Assembly: GCF_027568475.1 (NCBI RefSeq)
Contig: NZ_JANKZG010000010.1
Coordinates: 1 to 64,000 of the forward strand
From: Acinetobacter sp. HY1485
Lineage (GTDB): Bacteria; Pseudomonadota; Gammaproteobacteria; Pseudomonadales; Moraxellaceae
Direction of reading: 5' to 3'
Length of the DNA: 64,000 bases
The translations under genes were made by a program, and so were the position numbers. This document shows positions 35,465 to 47,246 of this stretch, piece after piece (the first letter of the stretch is position 1; every line of letters starts with the position of its first letter). The notes below the pieces were generated by a model. That model was given only the letters and a program-made list of their open reading frames with translations. It was not told where the DNA came from and did not search any database.

Positions 35465-36490
35465 TTAATTTTGATCAGTCGCATTTAAAATGTGTTGCCA
35501 TTGTTTAACTTTAACTTGCTTGCGTACGGCCGCTAAAGTTTCGTATACCACAGACTCAACCAATTGTTCGAGTTGATGATTATCAATATTGAGTTGGCTA
35601 ATGGTTTGTGCAACGTGCTGATAGGTTGGGTTAGGATGTTGTGTTGAGCCTGTTGTTAAAGGTTGTAATAAGCCATCTACGACATTTTGCCCTAAGCGTT
35701 TGCCAATATGCTGAATTTGGTCTTCTATTTTAGCACCTACAATAGGAATAAGCCTGAGCATTTGCGTGAGTTCAGGTGTGTCAGCAATGGCTTTTTCAAT
35801 TACGCTTCCCATACCCTGTGCAATTTGCAGATGTTGTTTGCGTAACTCGGTGGCAAGTGTTTCTTGTAAAAGTTGTGCAAAGGTGTGTGCAAACATATCA
35901 CGGTGATGGTCGACTAAATCGTGAATAATTTGTTTATGCGTTGAACTTGTATCAAGTTCTTGTTTAACCCCATCAATGGCAGTGATGATGACACGGTCTG
36001 AAAGTTCTTCCATCAAAACATTATAGTAAAAACGTCCTGTTTTTTGCCATGCCAGTGGTACAACTTGATAGCCCAATTCGTGTAAGCGATAGGCAATAAT
36101 GCCTGCACGTAACAATCGGAAAAACCGTAACGCAGGAAAGATAGCAAGGACTTCGTACCAATGGATAAATGGAAAGAAAAACCACCGTTGATGATGCTTT
36201 TGAACAATAGACACAAACCAACGTGTGAAAAATTCAGCCACTAAAAAGCAAATAAACCATGTTTCTGAATATTCAACCCATGGGTGTAAAACGTTGCGGT
36301 AGGTTGTGAGCAATTCATTAGCATGAAGAAAGGGGCTAAGCCAATCTGCAAAATGGCTCATTAAAATGGCATTTACAATCAAACAAAGTAAATTCACCAC
36401 AATAATGAGCATCATTAAGATGTCGTAGCCTAGATAGATTTTCCATGCTAGCGAGTTATGGTCGACGCGATGAAATTTATTTCTTTTCAT
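35465..36490 (-). CDS. Voltage-sensor-like membrane protein upstream of minC
   Basis: A 341-residue protein of unknown function. The N-terminal third has about four hydrophobic segments (near 17-45, 70-95 and 108-125). The last is followed by PALRFFRLLRAGIIAYRL, with Arg spaced as in an S4 voltage-sensor helix of ion-transport-domain proteins. No pore or selectivity-filter sequence follows. Instead the C-terminal 200 residues are soluble and helical. The start at 36490 is preferred. It overlaps the acyltransferase end by 14 bases and is 9 bases before minC. Confidence 0.65.
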   Translation of the reverse strand: MKRNKFHRVDHNSLAWKIYLGYDILMMLIIVVNLLCLIVNAILMSHFADWLSPFLHANELLTTYRNVLHPWVEYSETWFICFLVAEFFTRWFVSIVQKHHQRWFFFPFIHWYEVLAIFPALRFFRLLRAGIIAYRLHELGYQVVPLAWQKTGRFYYNVLMEELSDRVIITAIDGVKQELDTSSTHKQIIHDLVDHHRDMFAHTFAQLLQETLATELRKQHLQIAQGMGSVIEKAIADTPELTQMLRLIPIVGAKIEDQIQHIGKRLGQNVVDGLLQPLTTGSTQHPNPTYQHVAQTISQLNIDNHQLEQLVESVVYETLAAVRKQVKVKQWQHILNATDQN

Positions 36491-37391
36491 GGTCTTGTTT
36501 AAGTTGCTCAATAATCTCGTCTTTTTCTTTCCATATTTTATTAAGCCATTGGGCAAATTGAGCACGGAATTGACGGTCTTCTTCGTAATTACCTTCTAAA
36601 ATCCAAGTCGGAATTTCAACTTTACGCATGTGTACCATCACTTTAGGCACGTCACCCAGCCAAAATTCGCTGTATTCAGGCACACCTTCAGGATAAACAA
36701 TGGTCATATCCACCAATGCATCTACTTTCTCACCTAGAATATTGAGGGCAAGTGCAATACCGCCTGCTTTAGGTTTTAAAAGATGTTTGTAAGGCGATTT
36801 CTGTTGTTTTTGTTTTTGCGGTGTTAAGCGTGTACCTTCGACATAATTAAGTAAGGTAAAAGGTTGGCTAAGTAACTGCTCGCATGATTTACGTGCTTCT
36901 TCCATATCACGGTGTTTAAGTGCAGGATTTTTTGCAATTTGTGATTTGGTGTGACGCTTCATCATCGGAAAGCCTAAAATTTTAAAGGCTTGCCCCACAA
37001 CAGGAATAAAAATAAGTTCCCACTTGGTAAAAAAGCGGGTAAGGGGCATACGTGTGCGTCCAAAGTATTGGTTAACTGTGGTATCTACCCAACTTTGATG
37101 GTTACACAGCATGAGATAACGCCCATCGAGTTGCAGGTTTAAATCTTCTTCAATTCGGATATCCCACTTGGTTTGTGGCAAGATTTTATCAATCAGCCAA
37201 TTGTTGACACTGAGCCACTTATTTGCAAATTCAATATTTTTTTCATCAATTTGTTTTGATTGTTTGATGAGTTTTGTTAAGCCAAGGGCTAAAACAGGTG
37301 TACCATTAATAATGCTATTTCCTGTAATCACTGAACCAACAGTGAGTCCACGTTTAATTTTTTGAAATACGCTTGGTTGTTTGCGCTGCAT
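36477..37391 (-). CDS. 1-acyl-glycerol-3-phosphate acyltransferase-like protein
   Basis: Membrane-associated LPLAT-family acyltransferase (304 residues). The catalytic HxxxxD is in CNHQSWVDT, and the second block is NYVEGTRLTP. The pattern is closest to YihG-type enzymes, which act on lysophospholipids, but the acyl acceptor is inferred. It is the first gene of the apparent acyltransferase - membrane protein - minCDE operon and overlaps its neighbour by 14 bases. Confidence 0.88.
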   Translation of the reverse strand: MQRKQPSVFQKIKRGLTVGSVITGNSIINGTPVLALGLTKLIKQSKQIDEKNIEFANKWLSVNNWLIDKILPQTKWDIRIEEDLNLQLDGRYLMLCNHQSWVDTTVNQYFGRTRMPLTRFFTKWELIFIPVVGQAFKILGFPMMKRHTKSQIAKNPALKHRDMEEARKSCEQLLSQPFTLLNYVEGTRLTPQKQKQQKSPYKHLLKPKAGGIALALNILGEKVDALVDMTIVYPEGVPEYSEFWLGDVPKVMVHMRKVEIPTWILEGNYEEDRQFRAQFAQWLNKIWKEKDEIIEQLKQDHEKK

Positions 37392-37582
37392 GCAACTGAA
37401 CCCTAAAAATATTCATGTGAAGAAGTTTAGTCAAAATCTTGTCAGAAGCCAAAAGATTTTCTTAAGCATGTTATCAAATTGTTACAAGAGTGCTTTTTTT
37501 TAACAAAATATGAATATTTATCTGTGACTAAGTGTTCCATAATTTTTGTAGAGTAAAAAAACACTTATAAAGGAGGTACGTC

Positions 37583-38239
37583 ATGCGTGCATTAGTGGTT
37601 TCTACTGTTATTGGAGCATTAGCACTTTCAGGCTGTCAGTCTATGGATGGCGGTGCAACAACGGGCGTACGTCAGTATGATAAAACTGCCATTGGTACCT
37701 TAGTTGGTGCAGCAGCAGGTTACGGACTGTCTCGTGGTAACGCAAACTCATCAGCACAAAATAACCGTGCAGCTGCTATTGGTGCAATTTTGGGTGGTGC
37801 AGGTGGTTTATATTTAGATAATAAAGAAAAGAAGTTACGTCAACAAATGGCGGGAACGGGCGTTGATGTAAACCGTAATTCAGATGGTTCGGTTGGCCTA
37901 GTAATGCCAGGTAACATTACGTTTGATACCAATCAGTCAACGATTAAAGGTAACTTCTACAATACATTAAATAAAGTAGCGCAAACATTAACAGAAGATA
38001 ATAAGAGCGCAATCTTAGTAACAGGTTATACCGACAATACAGGTAGCGATGCCATTAACATGCCGTTGTCTCAAGCGCGTGCACAATCAGTTGCTAACTA
38101 TTTAGCAGGTCAGGGTGTACCGCGTACCCGTATTAATGCACAAGGTAATGGCTCGTCAAATCCTATTGCATCAAACAGCACACCATCAGGTCGTGAACAA
38201 AACCGCCGTGTAGAAATTAGTATCTACGCAGCGCAATAA
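37583..38239 (+). CDS. OmpA-family outer-membrane lipoprotein
   Basis: A 218-residue lipoprotein. The lipobox ALSGC puts the lipidated cysteine at 18. A glycine-rich segment (about 35-80: GTLVGAAAGYGLSRG and AAIGAILGGAGGLY) resembles the glycine-zipper of YiaD-like proteins. The C-terminal OmpA domain (about 105-218) has TGYTDNTGSDAINMPLSQAR and the NRRVEI end, so it should bind peptidoglycan. Expression is probably strong, since the Shine-Dalgarno is a perfect AAAGGAGGT. Confidence 0.9.
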   Translation: MRALVVSTVIGALALSGCQSMDGGATTGVRQYDKTAIGTLVGAAAGYGLSRGNANSSAQNNRAAAIGAILGGAGGLYLDNKEKKLRQQMAGTGVDVNRNSDGSVGLVMPGNITFDTNQSTIKGNFYNTLNKVAQTLTEDNKSAILVTGYTDNTGSDAINMPLSQARAQSVANYLAGQGVPRTRINAQGNGSSNPIASNSTPSGREQNRRVEISIYAAQ

Positions 38240-38253
38240 GTTTAATTGCTGTT

Positions 38254-38279
38254 AAAAACCACCTTCGGGTGGTTTTTTT
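38254..38279 (+). terminator. Terminator after the OmpA-family gene
   Basis: AAACCACC and GGTGGTTT pair around TTCGG (a stable UUCG-type tetraloop) and lead into TTTTTTG. Confidence 0.9.
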
Positions 38280-38329
38280 GTTGGGGGTAGATGTCTATAA
38301 TCATGCTCCAATCATCTTGAGGAACGACA

Positions 38330-40375
38330 ATGTCATCTGCAAGTCAATTAAATGATAAGCAACTTGAAGCCATGAAATATACTCAAGGACCCTTATTGGT
38401 ACTTGCAGGCGCAGGTTCAGGTAAAACCTCGGTGATTACGCGTAAAATTGCTTATTTAGTACAGCAGTGTCGCATTCCTGCGCATCGTATTACAGCAATG
38501 ACGTTTACCAACAAAGCCGCGCGTGAAATGAAAGAGCGTGTGGGCAAGTTATTAAACCGTGAAGAAGCTAAAGGCTTATCGGTATCCACATTCCATACGT
38601 TTGGTTTAAATTTATTACGATTGGAACTGAAACATTTACCCCTTAAAAATAATTTTTCAATTTTAGATGCAGATGATTGTAAGCGTATTTTAATGGATTT
38701 AATGCACCAAGATAATTTGTCAGGTGCAGAAAGCAAAGAACTGATTGCGAAAGCCATGAAGCGTATTTCAGATTGGAAAAATGATCTGATTGTGCCTGAG
38801 CAAGCACACAGCGTGTGCGAAACAGAAGAAGACGTGAAGTTTGCACATCTGTATCAACTGTATGAACGTAATTTACGTGCTTATAACGCGGTTGATTTTG
38901 ATGACTTAATTGTGATGCCAACACGCTTATTACAAGACAATGCCGAAGTACGAGACAAGTGGCAAAACCGTGTGCGTTATTTATTGGTCGATGAGTATCA
39001 AGATACCAATACGGCACAGTACATCTTAGTGAAACTACTTGTGGGTGTAATGGGGCAATTTACTGCTGTGGGTGATGATGACCAATCTATCTATGCATGG
39101 CGTGGGGCAAAGCCTGAAAATATGGGCTTACTCAAAGAAGATTTTCCTAATTTAAATGTCATTAAGCTTGAGCAGAACTATCGTTCAACCAGCCGTATTT
39201 TAAAAGCTGCAAACCATGTGATTGATAATAATCCCCATATTTTTGAGAAAAAATTATGGAGCGATAAAGGGCATGGCGAAGTGATTCGGGTGATTACTTG
39301 CCGTAATGATGATGACGAAGCCGAGCGGGTGGCAAAAGACATCATGACGCACAAGCTCATGAATGGAAAATCTTGGAAAGATTACGCGGTTTTGTATCGT
39401 GGTAATTTTCAGGCACGTGTTTTAGAAACTCAATTACGCCAAATGCAAATTCCGTACAAGCTCTCAGGTGGCACATCGTTTTTTGCGCGTAGTGAAATTA
39501 AAGACATCATGAGTTACTTGCGCCTCATTATTAACCCTGAAGATGACAGTGCATTTTTACGGATTATTAATACGCCTAAACGCTCGATTGGTCCTGTTAC
39601 GCTTGAAAAGTTAGGGTTATTTGCGCAAGAAAATCATTTATCTTTGTTGGCAGCAGCAGGTGATCAGCGTTTAACCATGGTAGTGAGTAAAAAAATTAGC
39701 TCTCACTTATTTGAATTTTCTGACTTTATGGGGCGTTATACGCGTGAGCTGTTAGAAGACGATCAACCTGTACCGCTTATTCGCCAAATGATGGTAGAAA
39801 ATGGCTACATTGATTATACGCGTGAGCAAGCAGCCACGCCTGCTCAAGAAAAAACTAAGCTTGATAACATTGAAACGCTATATACCAGTATTCAAAATTT
39901 GATTAATCGTGCTGAAAATGTAGATGAACAAAATATTGAAAGTGTTATTCGTAAAATGGTGTTGCTTGATTTGTTAGAGCAACAGCAAGAAGAAGAAGAT
40001 ACGGATAAGGTGAATTTGCTAACGCTTCATGCAGCAAAAGGACTTGAGTTTCCGTATGTATATATTATGGGGTTAGAAGAAGAGCTTTTACCGCATAAAA
40101 ACTCAATCGCTGCCGAAACTATTGAAGAAGAACGCCGTTTAATGTACGTGGGCATTACTCGTGCACGCCAAGGGCTCACGCTAACATTGGCAGAACAGCG
40201 TAAAGCAGGCGGACAAATGCGTCAGATGACAGCAAGTCGCTTTTTAGATGAGTTACCACAAGATGAGCTTGATTGGTTAGGGCGTAAAAAGAAAAGCCAA
40301 GTAAAGGTTGACCCTAAAGAGCAAGCAAAGGTTTATTTAGAAAACTTACGTGCCATGTTAAAGCACAAAAACTAG
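38330..40375 (+). CDS. rep: ATP-dependent DNA helicase Rep
   Basis: Superfamily 1A 3'-5' helicase that assists replication forks. The Walker A is [14 protein letters not shown], motif II DEYQDTN, motif [16 protein letters not shown], and the later [10 protein letters not shown] and [10 protein letters not shown] are intact. The 681 residues and the C-terminus point to Rep rather than UvrD. It is preceded by the OmpA terminator, with its own Shine-Dalgarno (GAGGAA), and is followed 8 bases later by dut. Confidence 0.95.
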   Translation: MSSASQLNDKQLEAMKYTQGPLLVLAGAGSGKTSVITRKIAYLVQQCRIPAHRITAMTFTNKAAREMKERVGKLLNREEAKGLSVSTFHTFGLNLLRLELKHLPLKNNFSILDADDCKRILMDLMHQDNLSGAESKELIAKAMKRISDWKNDLIVPEQAHSVCETEEDVKFAHLYQLYERNLRAYNAVDFDDLIVMPTRLLQDNAEVRDKWQNRVRYLLVDEYQDTNTAQYILVKLLVGVMGQFTAVGDDDQSIYAWRGAKPENMGLLKEDFPNLNVIKLEQNYRSTSRILKAANHVIDNNPHIFEKKLWSDKGHGEVIRVITCRNDDDEAERVAKDIMTHKLMNGKSWKDYAVLYRGNFQARVLETQLRQMQIPYKLSGGTSFFARSEIKDIMSYLRLIINPEDDSAFLRIINTPKRSIGPVTLEKLGLFAQENHLSLLAAAGDQRLTMVVSKKISSHLFEFSDFMGRYTRELLEDDQPVPLIRQMMVENGYIDYTREQAATPAQEKTKLDNIETLYTSIQNLINRAENVDEQNIESVIRKMVLLDLLEQQQEEEDTDKVNLLTLHAAKGLEFPYVYIMGLEEELLPHKNSIAAETIEEERRLMYVGITRARQGLTLTLAEQRKAGGQMRQMTASRFLDELPQDELDWLGRKKKSQVKVDPKEQAKVYLENLRAMLKHKN

Positions 40376-40383
40376 GAAATTTT

Positions 40384-40836
40384 ATGAAAGTTCAAGTCAA
40401 AGTTTTAGACCCGCGTTTAGGTACAGAGTGGGAGATGCCAAACTATGCAACTACAGGTTCAGCTGGGTTAGATTTACGTGCTTGTGTAGATGGTTCAATT
40501 GAAATTCAACCAGGTGAAACGGTATTGGTAAAAACAGGGTTATCTATCTATATTCAAGACCCTAATTTTGCAGGTCTAATTTTACCGCGTTCAGGTTTAG
40601 GACATAAACACGGTATTGTATTGGGTAACTTAGTAGGATTGATTGATTCAGATTATCAAGGCGAATTAATGGTTTCGGTTTGGAACCGTAGCCAAACAGC
40701 ATTTACGTTAAATGCAGGTGAACGCTTAGCACAATATGTTTTAGTGCCTGTGGTACAAGCTCAATTTGAGCAAGTAGAAGAATTTGTTGCAACCGAACGT
40801 GGTGCAGGTGGTTTTGGGCACACAGGTAAGCAATAA
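40384..40836 (+). CDS. dut: dUTP diphosphatase
   Basis: Trimeric all-beta dUTPase that keeps uracil out of DNA and supplies dUMP. The conserved motifs are [42 protein letters not shown] and the C-terminal [10 protein letters not shown] arm. The 150 residues are normal. It sits between rep and algC and ends in a strong hairpin terminator. Confidence 0.97.
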   Translation: MKVQVKVLDPRLGTEWEMPNYATTGSAGLDLRACVDGSIEIQPGETVLVKTGLSIYIQDPNFAGLILPRSGLGHKHGIVLGNLVGLIDSDYQGELMVSVWNRSQTAFTLNAGERLAQYVLVPVVQAQFEQVEEFVATERGAGGFGHTGKQ

Positions 40837-40845
40837 GTTTTGTAT

Positions 40846-40875
40846 AAAAACCTATGAATTTTCATAGGTTTTTTA
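40846..40875 (+). terminator. dut terminator
   Basis: AACCTATGAA and TTCATAGGTT form a perfect 10-bp stem with almost no loop, preceded by A-run and followed by TTTTTTA. It is symmetric but transcription comes from the left. Confidence 0.85.
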
Positions 40876-40919
40876 CTTTATGTATTTACAAACTTTAGAT
40901 TTATGCTAACAATTTAGAC

Positions 40920-43201
<2,282 letters not shown>

Positions 43202-43313
43202 GTCGCTTATTGTTTAGCTAAAAAATTCATAAACATCTTATAAAAAACACGTTTACAAGAATATAGAGCTGGAGTACATTACCTTTTTATGTAATGAATT
43301 GTAAAACACGCCT

Positions 43314-44162
43314 ATGTGCCAGCTTCTAGCAATGAATTGTGCAACGCCAACCGATATCACATTTTCTTTTCGTGGTTTCTCGCAACGTGCGGGAATTACG
43401 TCAGATCATTGTGATGGGTTTGGTATTGCCTTTTTTGAAGATAAAGCGGGGCGTGTTTTTATTGATAATCAATCTGCGGTAAAATCTCCGATTGCTGAGC
43501 TTATCCGTAACTATCCAATTAAATCTAAAAATGTGATTGCACATATCCGTAAGGCAACGCAGGGTAAGGTACGTTTAGAAAATTCTCATCCATTTATGCG
43601 TGAATTGTGGGGGCGCCATTGGATTTTTGCCCATAATGGCGATTTACATGATTTTAATCCGCCTTTAACAGGTCGTTTTACGCCTGTTGGCAATACAGAC
43701 AGCGAACATGCTTTTTGCTATTTGTTAGATCAACTTGTTGAACGTTTTGGTTATATACCACCGTCTTTAGAGGAGGTGTTTTCGGTACTACAAGAGCTAT
43801 CGCCACAAATTGCAGAATATGGCACATTTAATTTTTGTTTGTCTAACGGACAAGCACTGTTTAGTTATGCTGTAACAAAGCTAAATTGGATTGTACGTCG
43901 TCATCCATTTCAATGTGCGCGTTTAATTGATTTAGATATGGAGGTAGACTTTAGCGAATTAAATAGCCCTGAAGATTGTGTTTCTGTGATTGCTACTGAG
44001 CCACTCACTGATAATGAACAATGGACGCCATTTAAATCGGGTGAATTAGTGCTGTTTAAGCATGGTGTACCTGTAAAAACAGTGACCACTCATATTGAGC
44101 GTTTAGAGCGCGAAGCCAAAGACCCATCCTTAAAACGCGTGACGTTGGCAGATATTTATTAA
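43314..44162 (+). CDS. Class II glutamine amidotransferase (YafJ-like)
   Basis: An N-terminal nucleophile hydrolase fold with Cys2 (MCQLLAMNC) exposed after Met removal. HIRKATQGKV and HNGDLHDF are the glutamine-binding blocks. The 282 residues contain no partner synthase domain, and no synthase gene is adjacent, so the ammonia acceptor is unknown. It lies in its own unit, between argB and the hemerythrin gene. Confidence 0.85.
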   Translation: MCQLLAMNCATPTDITFSFRGFSQRAGITSDHCDGFGIAFFEDKAGRVFIDNQSAVKSPIAELIRNYPIKSKNVIAHIRKATQGKVRLENSHPFMRELWGRHWIFAHNGDLHDFNPPLTGRFTPVGNTDSEHAFCYLLDQLVERFGYIPPSLEEVFSVLQELSPQIAEYGTFNFCLSNGQALFSYAVTKLNWIVRRHPFQCARLIDLDMEVDFSELNSPEDCVSVIATEPLTDNEQWTPFKSGELVLFKHGVPVKTVTTHIERLEREAKDPSLKRVTLADIY

Positions 44163-44347
44163 ATACAATTTAACAGTTTGGTTAAAAAATACTTGACTGT
44201 TTTAATAAAGATTATGAAAAGTTTAAGTAAATTCAAAGTGTTGTATTAAAAGGCTTTATACCTACGTCATAAGTTTGTTTTTTATAACTACATTGTTGTA
44301 TATCATCGTTGGTCTTACATAGGGTATGTATATTTGTTAGGCTTATT

Positions 44348-44803
44348 ATGAAAATGAATTGGCAACCGGCGTATGACACAGGAATTGAAGTCATCGATGA
44401 CCAACACAAGCGTATTTTAGATTATATTAATGAAATTGAAGATGTACGAACGAGCCACGATCGTCAGAAAATTAAAGAAGTTTTAGATAATATTATTGAT
44501 TACACACAATCTCATTTTACATTTGAAGAAAGTTTGCAAGAAGAAGCACAATACAAATATTGTGTTCCTCACAAACGTGTGCATGATTTATTTATTAAGA
44601 AAATTGAAAACTACCGTGATCGCTTTTTAATGGGTCAGGAAATTGAAGAAGAGCTTCATCAAGTGTTGACTAAATGGTTAATCAACCATATTCAGCACGA
44701 TGATGAAGATTATGTCGGTGCAGTGAAAGAAAATATGCAAGGCATTATTCGTGAGAAAGAAAAGAAAAAAGGCAAGAATTGGTTCGCCCGTTTCTTCTCA
44801 TAA
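44348..44803 (+). CDS. Bacteriohemerythrin
   Basis: Four-helix-bundle protein with a non-heme diiron centre that binds O2. The ligand pattern is complete: His in IDDQHKRI, HFTFEE with His and Glu, HKRVH, and the final HIQHDDED. Start at 44348 (MKMNWQPAYDTG); the open frame further upstream has no support. The basic C-terminus EKKKGKNWFARFFS is an unusual extension and might form a membrane-binding helix. The 185-base region before it has no gene. Confidence 0.9.
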   Translation: MKMNWQPAYDTGIEVIDDQHKRILDYINEIEDVRTSHDRQKIKEVLDNIIDYTQSHFTFEESLQEEAQYKYCVPHKRVHDLFIKKIENYRDRFLMGQEIEEELHQVLTKWLINHIQHDDEDYVGAVKENMQGIIREKEKKKGKNWFARFFS

Positions 44804-44807
44804 ACGA

Positions 44808-44840
44808 TTAAAATCATTGCTTCGGCAATGATTTCTTTTT
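44808..44840 (+). terminator. Hemerythrin gene terminator
   Basis: AAATCATTGC and GCAATGATTT form a perfect 10-bp stem around TTCG, followed by CTTTTT. Confidence 0.85.
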
Positions 44841-44909
44841 ATACATGCTTTGATTTTATGGTGCGACAAGGGCAAAATAGCGTATCATTTTTAAAACTTC
44901 GGATGCAGT

Positions 44910-45962
44910 ATGTCTCGATGGTTATCGCCACTGATGGCGTTTTGCTTATCATTTATGCTGATGATTACGTTTGCACCTATTGCAGGAGTAACCGAGCATC
45001 AGATTGACTTTTGGGGCTTATGGTTAATTACAGTGCTTGTATTGGCGCTTCCATTGGCTTATTTAGAGTTTGCTTTAGTTAAGCGTGCAAAAACAACAAT
45101 ATTGAATGCATTGATGAGTTTAACGCGAGAGGCAGATGCTTCTTCACGTTGGCGGATTGCAGGATGGCTTTCTGTTGTTTTTATTCCATTTTTAGCAGGT
45201 GCAATGCTTGCAAATGCCCAAATTAACGCAAGTCATTTTTTACAACTTCCATTTTCTCAAGTTATTGGTGTCGCAGGTTTAAGTATTGTTGCCTTTGCAC
45301 TGTCTTTTTTACCTCGTCCTGTTTTAGTGCTACTAAGTGCAGTAGGAACCGTGGCATCGATTGTGTTATGCCATGTGTTCAATGTACAAATGGATGCTTG
45401 GCATGTAACGCCTGTGACGTTTAAAGAATGGGGCAGTGCAACGGTTTTAGCATTGGTTGCAAGTGGCTTAGGTTTAGGGATTTATGCACAAAATAGTCAA
45501 CCTGCCGAGCAAGCTACAGCATCTGTCATGCCAATTTGGATTGCCCAAATTTTAGCAGTGATTGTGTTTGGCTTTTTTGCGGTACAAGCACAAGTCCCTG
45601 CTTTAACGGTCGTATTAACGGTTGTGTTTGGTGCAGGCTTACTTTTACAGTTAGCGAAACAACAACTACAAGAGCGCCGTATCCATCCTATTATTCAGTT
45701 TGTATTTTTATTGGTACCGCTTTTTGTGTGGGCAGTGCCTATGATGATGCCTGTACTCAATGTTGTGACAATGCTATGGGGTTTATTAATTTGCTTAATT
45801 TATGCTGTGTTTGCAGGTTGGGTAATGAAAATTAGCCACTTGCGTAAAGCTATGAATTTTAGCAATGAAGCATTTTATAACATTTGGCGTATTGCAGTAC
45901 GTGTAGTGTTGCCACTTTCAATTATTGTAGCGATGGTTGCTGTAATAACAGGACTGTTTTAA
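44910..45962 (+). CDS. NSS-like polytopic membrane protein, shortened
   Basis: A 350-residue protein with about eleven membrane segments and very short loops. The second segment ALPLAYLEFALVKR resembles the TM2 pattern of neurotransmitter:sodium symporters (LeuT-like PLMWIEWAMGR). The C-terminal NEAFYNIWRIAVRVVLPLS resembles their last helices. The TM1 sodium-site signature (GNFWRFP-like) is not visible, and NSS proteins are usually longer than 440 residues. So this is a divergent relative or an unrelated fold. Its stop abuts the rnfH start, so they are coupled. Confidence 0.6.
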   Translation: MSRWLSPLMAFCLSFMLMITFAPIAGVTEHQIDFWGLWLITVLVLALPLAYLEFALVKRAKTTILNALMSLTREADASSRWRIAGWLSVVFIPFLAGAMLANAQINASHFLQLPFSQVIGVAGLSIVAFALSFLPRPVLVLLSAVGTVASIVLCHVFNVQMDAWHVTPVTFKEWGSATVLALVASGLGLGIYAQNSQPAEQATASVMPIWIAQILAVIVFGFFAVQAQVPALTVVLTVVFGAGLLLQLAKQQLQERRIHPIIQFVFLLVPLFVWAVPMMMPVLNVVTMLWGLLICLIYAVFAGWVMKISHLRKAMNFSNEAFYNIWRIAVRVVLPLSIIVAMVAVITGLF

Positions 45963-46214
45963 ATGATTTGGGTTGCATACACTACACCTGCACAGCAATT
46001 TTATGTGGAAGCCCCTTTTAAAGAGGGGATGTCTGTTCAAGATGCGATTGAGCAAAGTGGCTTAGATTTACCACAAGATTTTGTATGTGGCATTTTTAGT
46101 GAAAAGGTAGGCCTAGATACAGTTTTAAACGATGGCGATCGTGTTGAGATTTATCGCCCTTTGACTATTAATCCAAAAGAAATTAGACGCAATCGAGCAA
46201 AGCAATTACGTTAA
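45963..46214 (+). CDS. RnfH family protein
   Basis: An 83-residue beta-grasp protein (UPF0125/RnfH). The start MIWVAYTTPAQQFY and the C-terminal LNDGDRVEIYRPLTINPKEIRRNRA are the family blocks. The gene is often found near rnf operons or near bamE and ratA. Here it begins one base after the NSS-like protein stop and faces bamE, which supports the call. Function is not established. Confidence 0.88.
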   Translation: MIWVAYTTPAQQFYVEAPFKEGMSVQDAIEQSGLDLPQDFVCGIFSEKVGLDTVLNDGDRVEIYRPLTINPKEIRRNRAKQLR

Positions 46215-46218
46215 ACGG

Positions 46219-46248
46219 AAGAAACCCCAATTTTGGGGTTTTTTCTTG
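46219..46248. terminator. Terminator between rnfH and bamE
   Basis: GAAACCCCAA and TTGGGGTTTT form a stem with loop TT and flank T/A runs on both sides, serving the rnfH end and possibly bamE on the minus strand. Confidence 0.8.
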
Positions 46249-46261
46249 AATGCTGAATAGA

Positions 46262-46648
46262 TTACAATGATGAATCTAGGTCAGTGTCTTTTAGTTGTGG
46301 TAAGCCAGGTTGTTTGTCTGGAATGGTGTCTAAACCTTCAACTTTGCTTACGTTCCCTGCACCATCAAAGATAATTTTTAAATGTTGACCTTTAGCAGCA
46401 GGAATATGTGCTTTTTTTGCGTTTGTTCCTGGGATGTAGTTGTAAATATAATCCCAACGCTGCGGATTAAGTGGATCAGCAATGGTTGGTGTACCCAACA
46501 AATAACGAACTTGTTGATAGTTCATTCCCGGTTGTACTTGAGCAGCTTGAGTTTTTGTTAAGGGTGTGCCTTGTGGAATATCTATTTTATATACACAGCC
46601 CGCGAGCAATGAACTGACGATTAGGGTCGTCAACATAATTTTTTGCAT
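46262..46648 (-). CDS. bamE: Outer-membrane assembly lipoprotein BamE
   Basis: Small lipoprotein of the BAM complex that inserts beta-barrels. The lipobox LLAGC gives the lipidated Cys17. The SmpA/OmlA domain (VQPGMNYQQVRYLLGTP and RWDYIYNYIPG) is typical. The 128 residues fit. It is divergent from fur across about 107 bases, an arrangement conserved in many gammaproteobacteria. Confidence 0.95.
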   Translation of the reverse strand: MQKIMLTTLIVSSLLAGCVYKIDIPQGTPLTKTQAAQVQPGMNYQQVRYLLGTPTIADPLNPQRWDYIYNYIPGTNAKKAHIPAAKGQHLKIIFDGAGNVSKVEGLDTIPDKQPGLPQLKDTDLDSSL

Positions 46649-46755
46649 TTTGCTACACTATCCAAATCAATTTTGATGCATTTAATCTAAGGATAGATCA
46701 TACTGCATCTAACTTCTATTGCATATTCCAACTTAAAATTGTTGAGAGACTTTTA

Positions 46756-47193
46756 ATGCCCATTTCTAACCAAGATTTGCGTAAAGCAGGACTTAAAGTA
46801 ACCCTTCCAAGAATTAAGATTTTGGAATTACTCGAAAACTCAAAACAACATCATTTGAGCGCAGAGGACATTTATAAAACATTACTAGACCAAGGTGAAG
46901 ACGTTGGACTAGCAACCGTATATCGCGTGTTAACTCAATTTGAGGCGGCAGGAATTATCCAACGTCATCATTTTGAAAATAATCACTCTGTATTTGAAAT
47001 TATGCAAGATGATCATCATGACCATCTTGTATGTCAAAATTGTAACAAAGTTGTTGAATTTACAAATGATATTATCGAAAGTGAACAGCACAAAGTAGCT
47101 GAGCAGTTTGGTTTTGAACTGACAGGTCACTCTTTAAATCTTTACGGTTACTGTAAGGATCCTGAGTGCCAAGAAGCTTTCAACAAGAAATAG
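46756..47193 (+). CDS. fur: Ferric uptake regulator Fur
   Basis: Iron-responsive repressor. The N-terminal winged helix (LRKAGLKVTLPRIKILELLE) and the C-terminal metal-binding dimer domain (HDDHHDHLVCQNCNKVVEF with CxxC) are intact. The 145 residues include a final GYCKDPECQ, the second cysteine pair that binds structural zinc in E. coli Fur. It is divergent from bamE and faces pilU, with a bidirectional terminator between. Confidence 0.97.
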   Translation: MPISNQDLRKAGLKVTLPRIKILELLENSKQHHLSAEDIYKTLLDQGEDVGLATVYRVLTQFEAAGIIQRHHFENNHSVFEIMQDDHHDHLVCQNCNKVVEFTNDIIESEQHKVAEQFGFELTGHSLNLYGYCKDPECQEAFNKK

Positions 47194-47212
47194 TATCTAC
47201 ATAAATACAACA

Positions 47213-47246
47213 ATAAAAAAAAGAGGCATTGCGCCTCTTTTTTTTA
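47213..47246. terminator. Bidirectional terminator between fur and pilU
   Basis: AAAAAAAGAGGC and GCCTCTTTTTTTT form a symmetric stem with loop ATTGC. It gives a T-run on both strands, and the pilU stop lies within its edge. Confidence 0.9.

Noticed and set aside
46649..46755. Fur box in the bamE-fur gap
   Set aside because: AT-rich, but no convincing 19-bp dyad near the GATAATGATAATCATTATC consensus.
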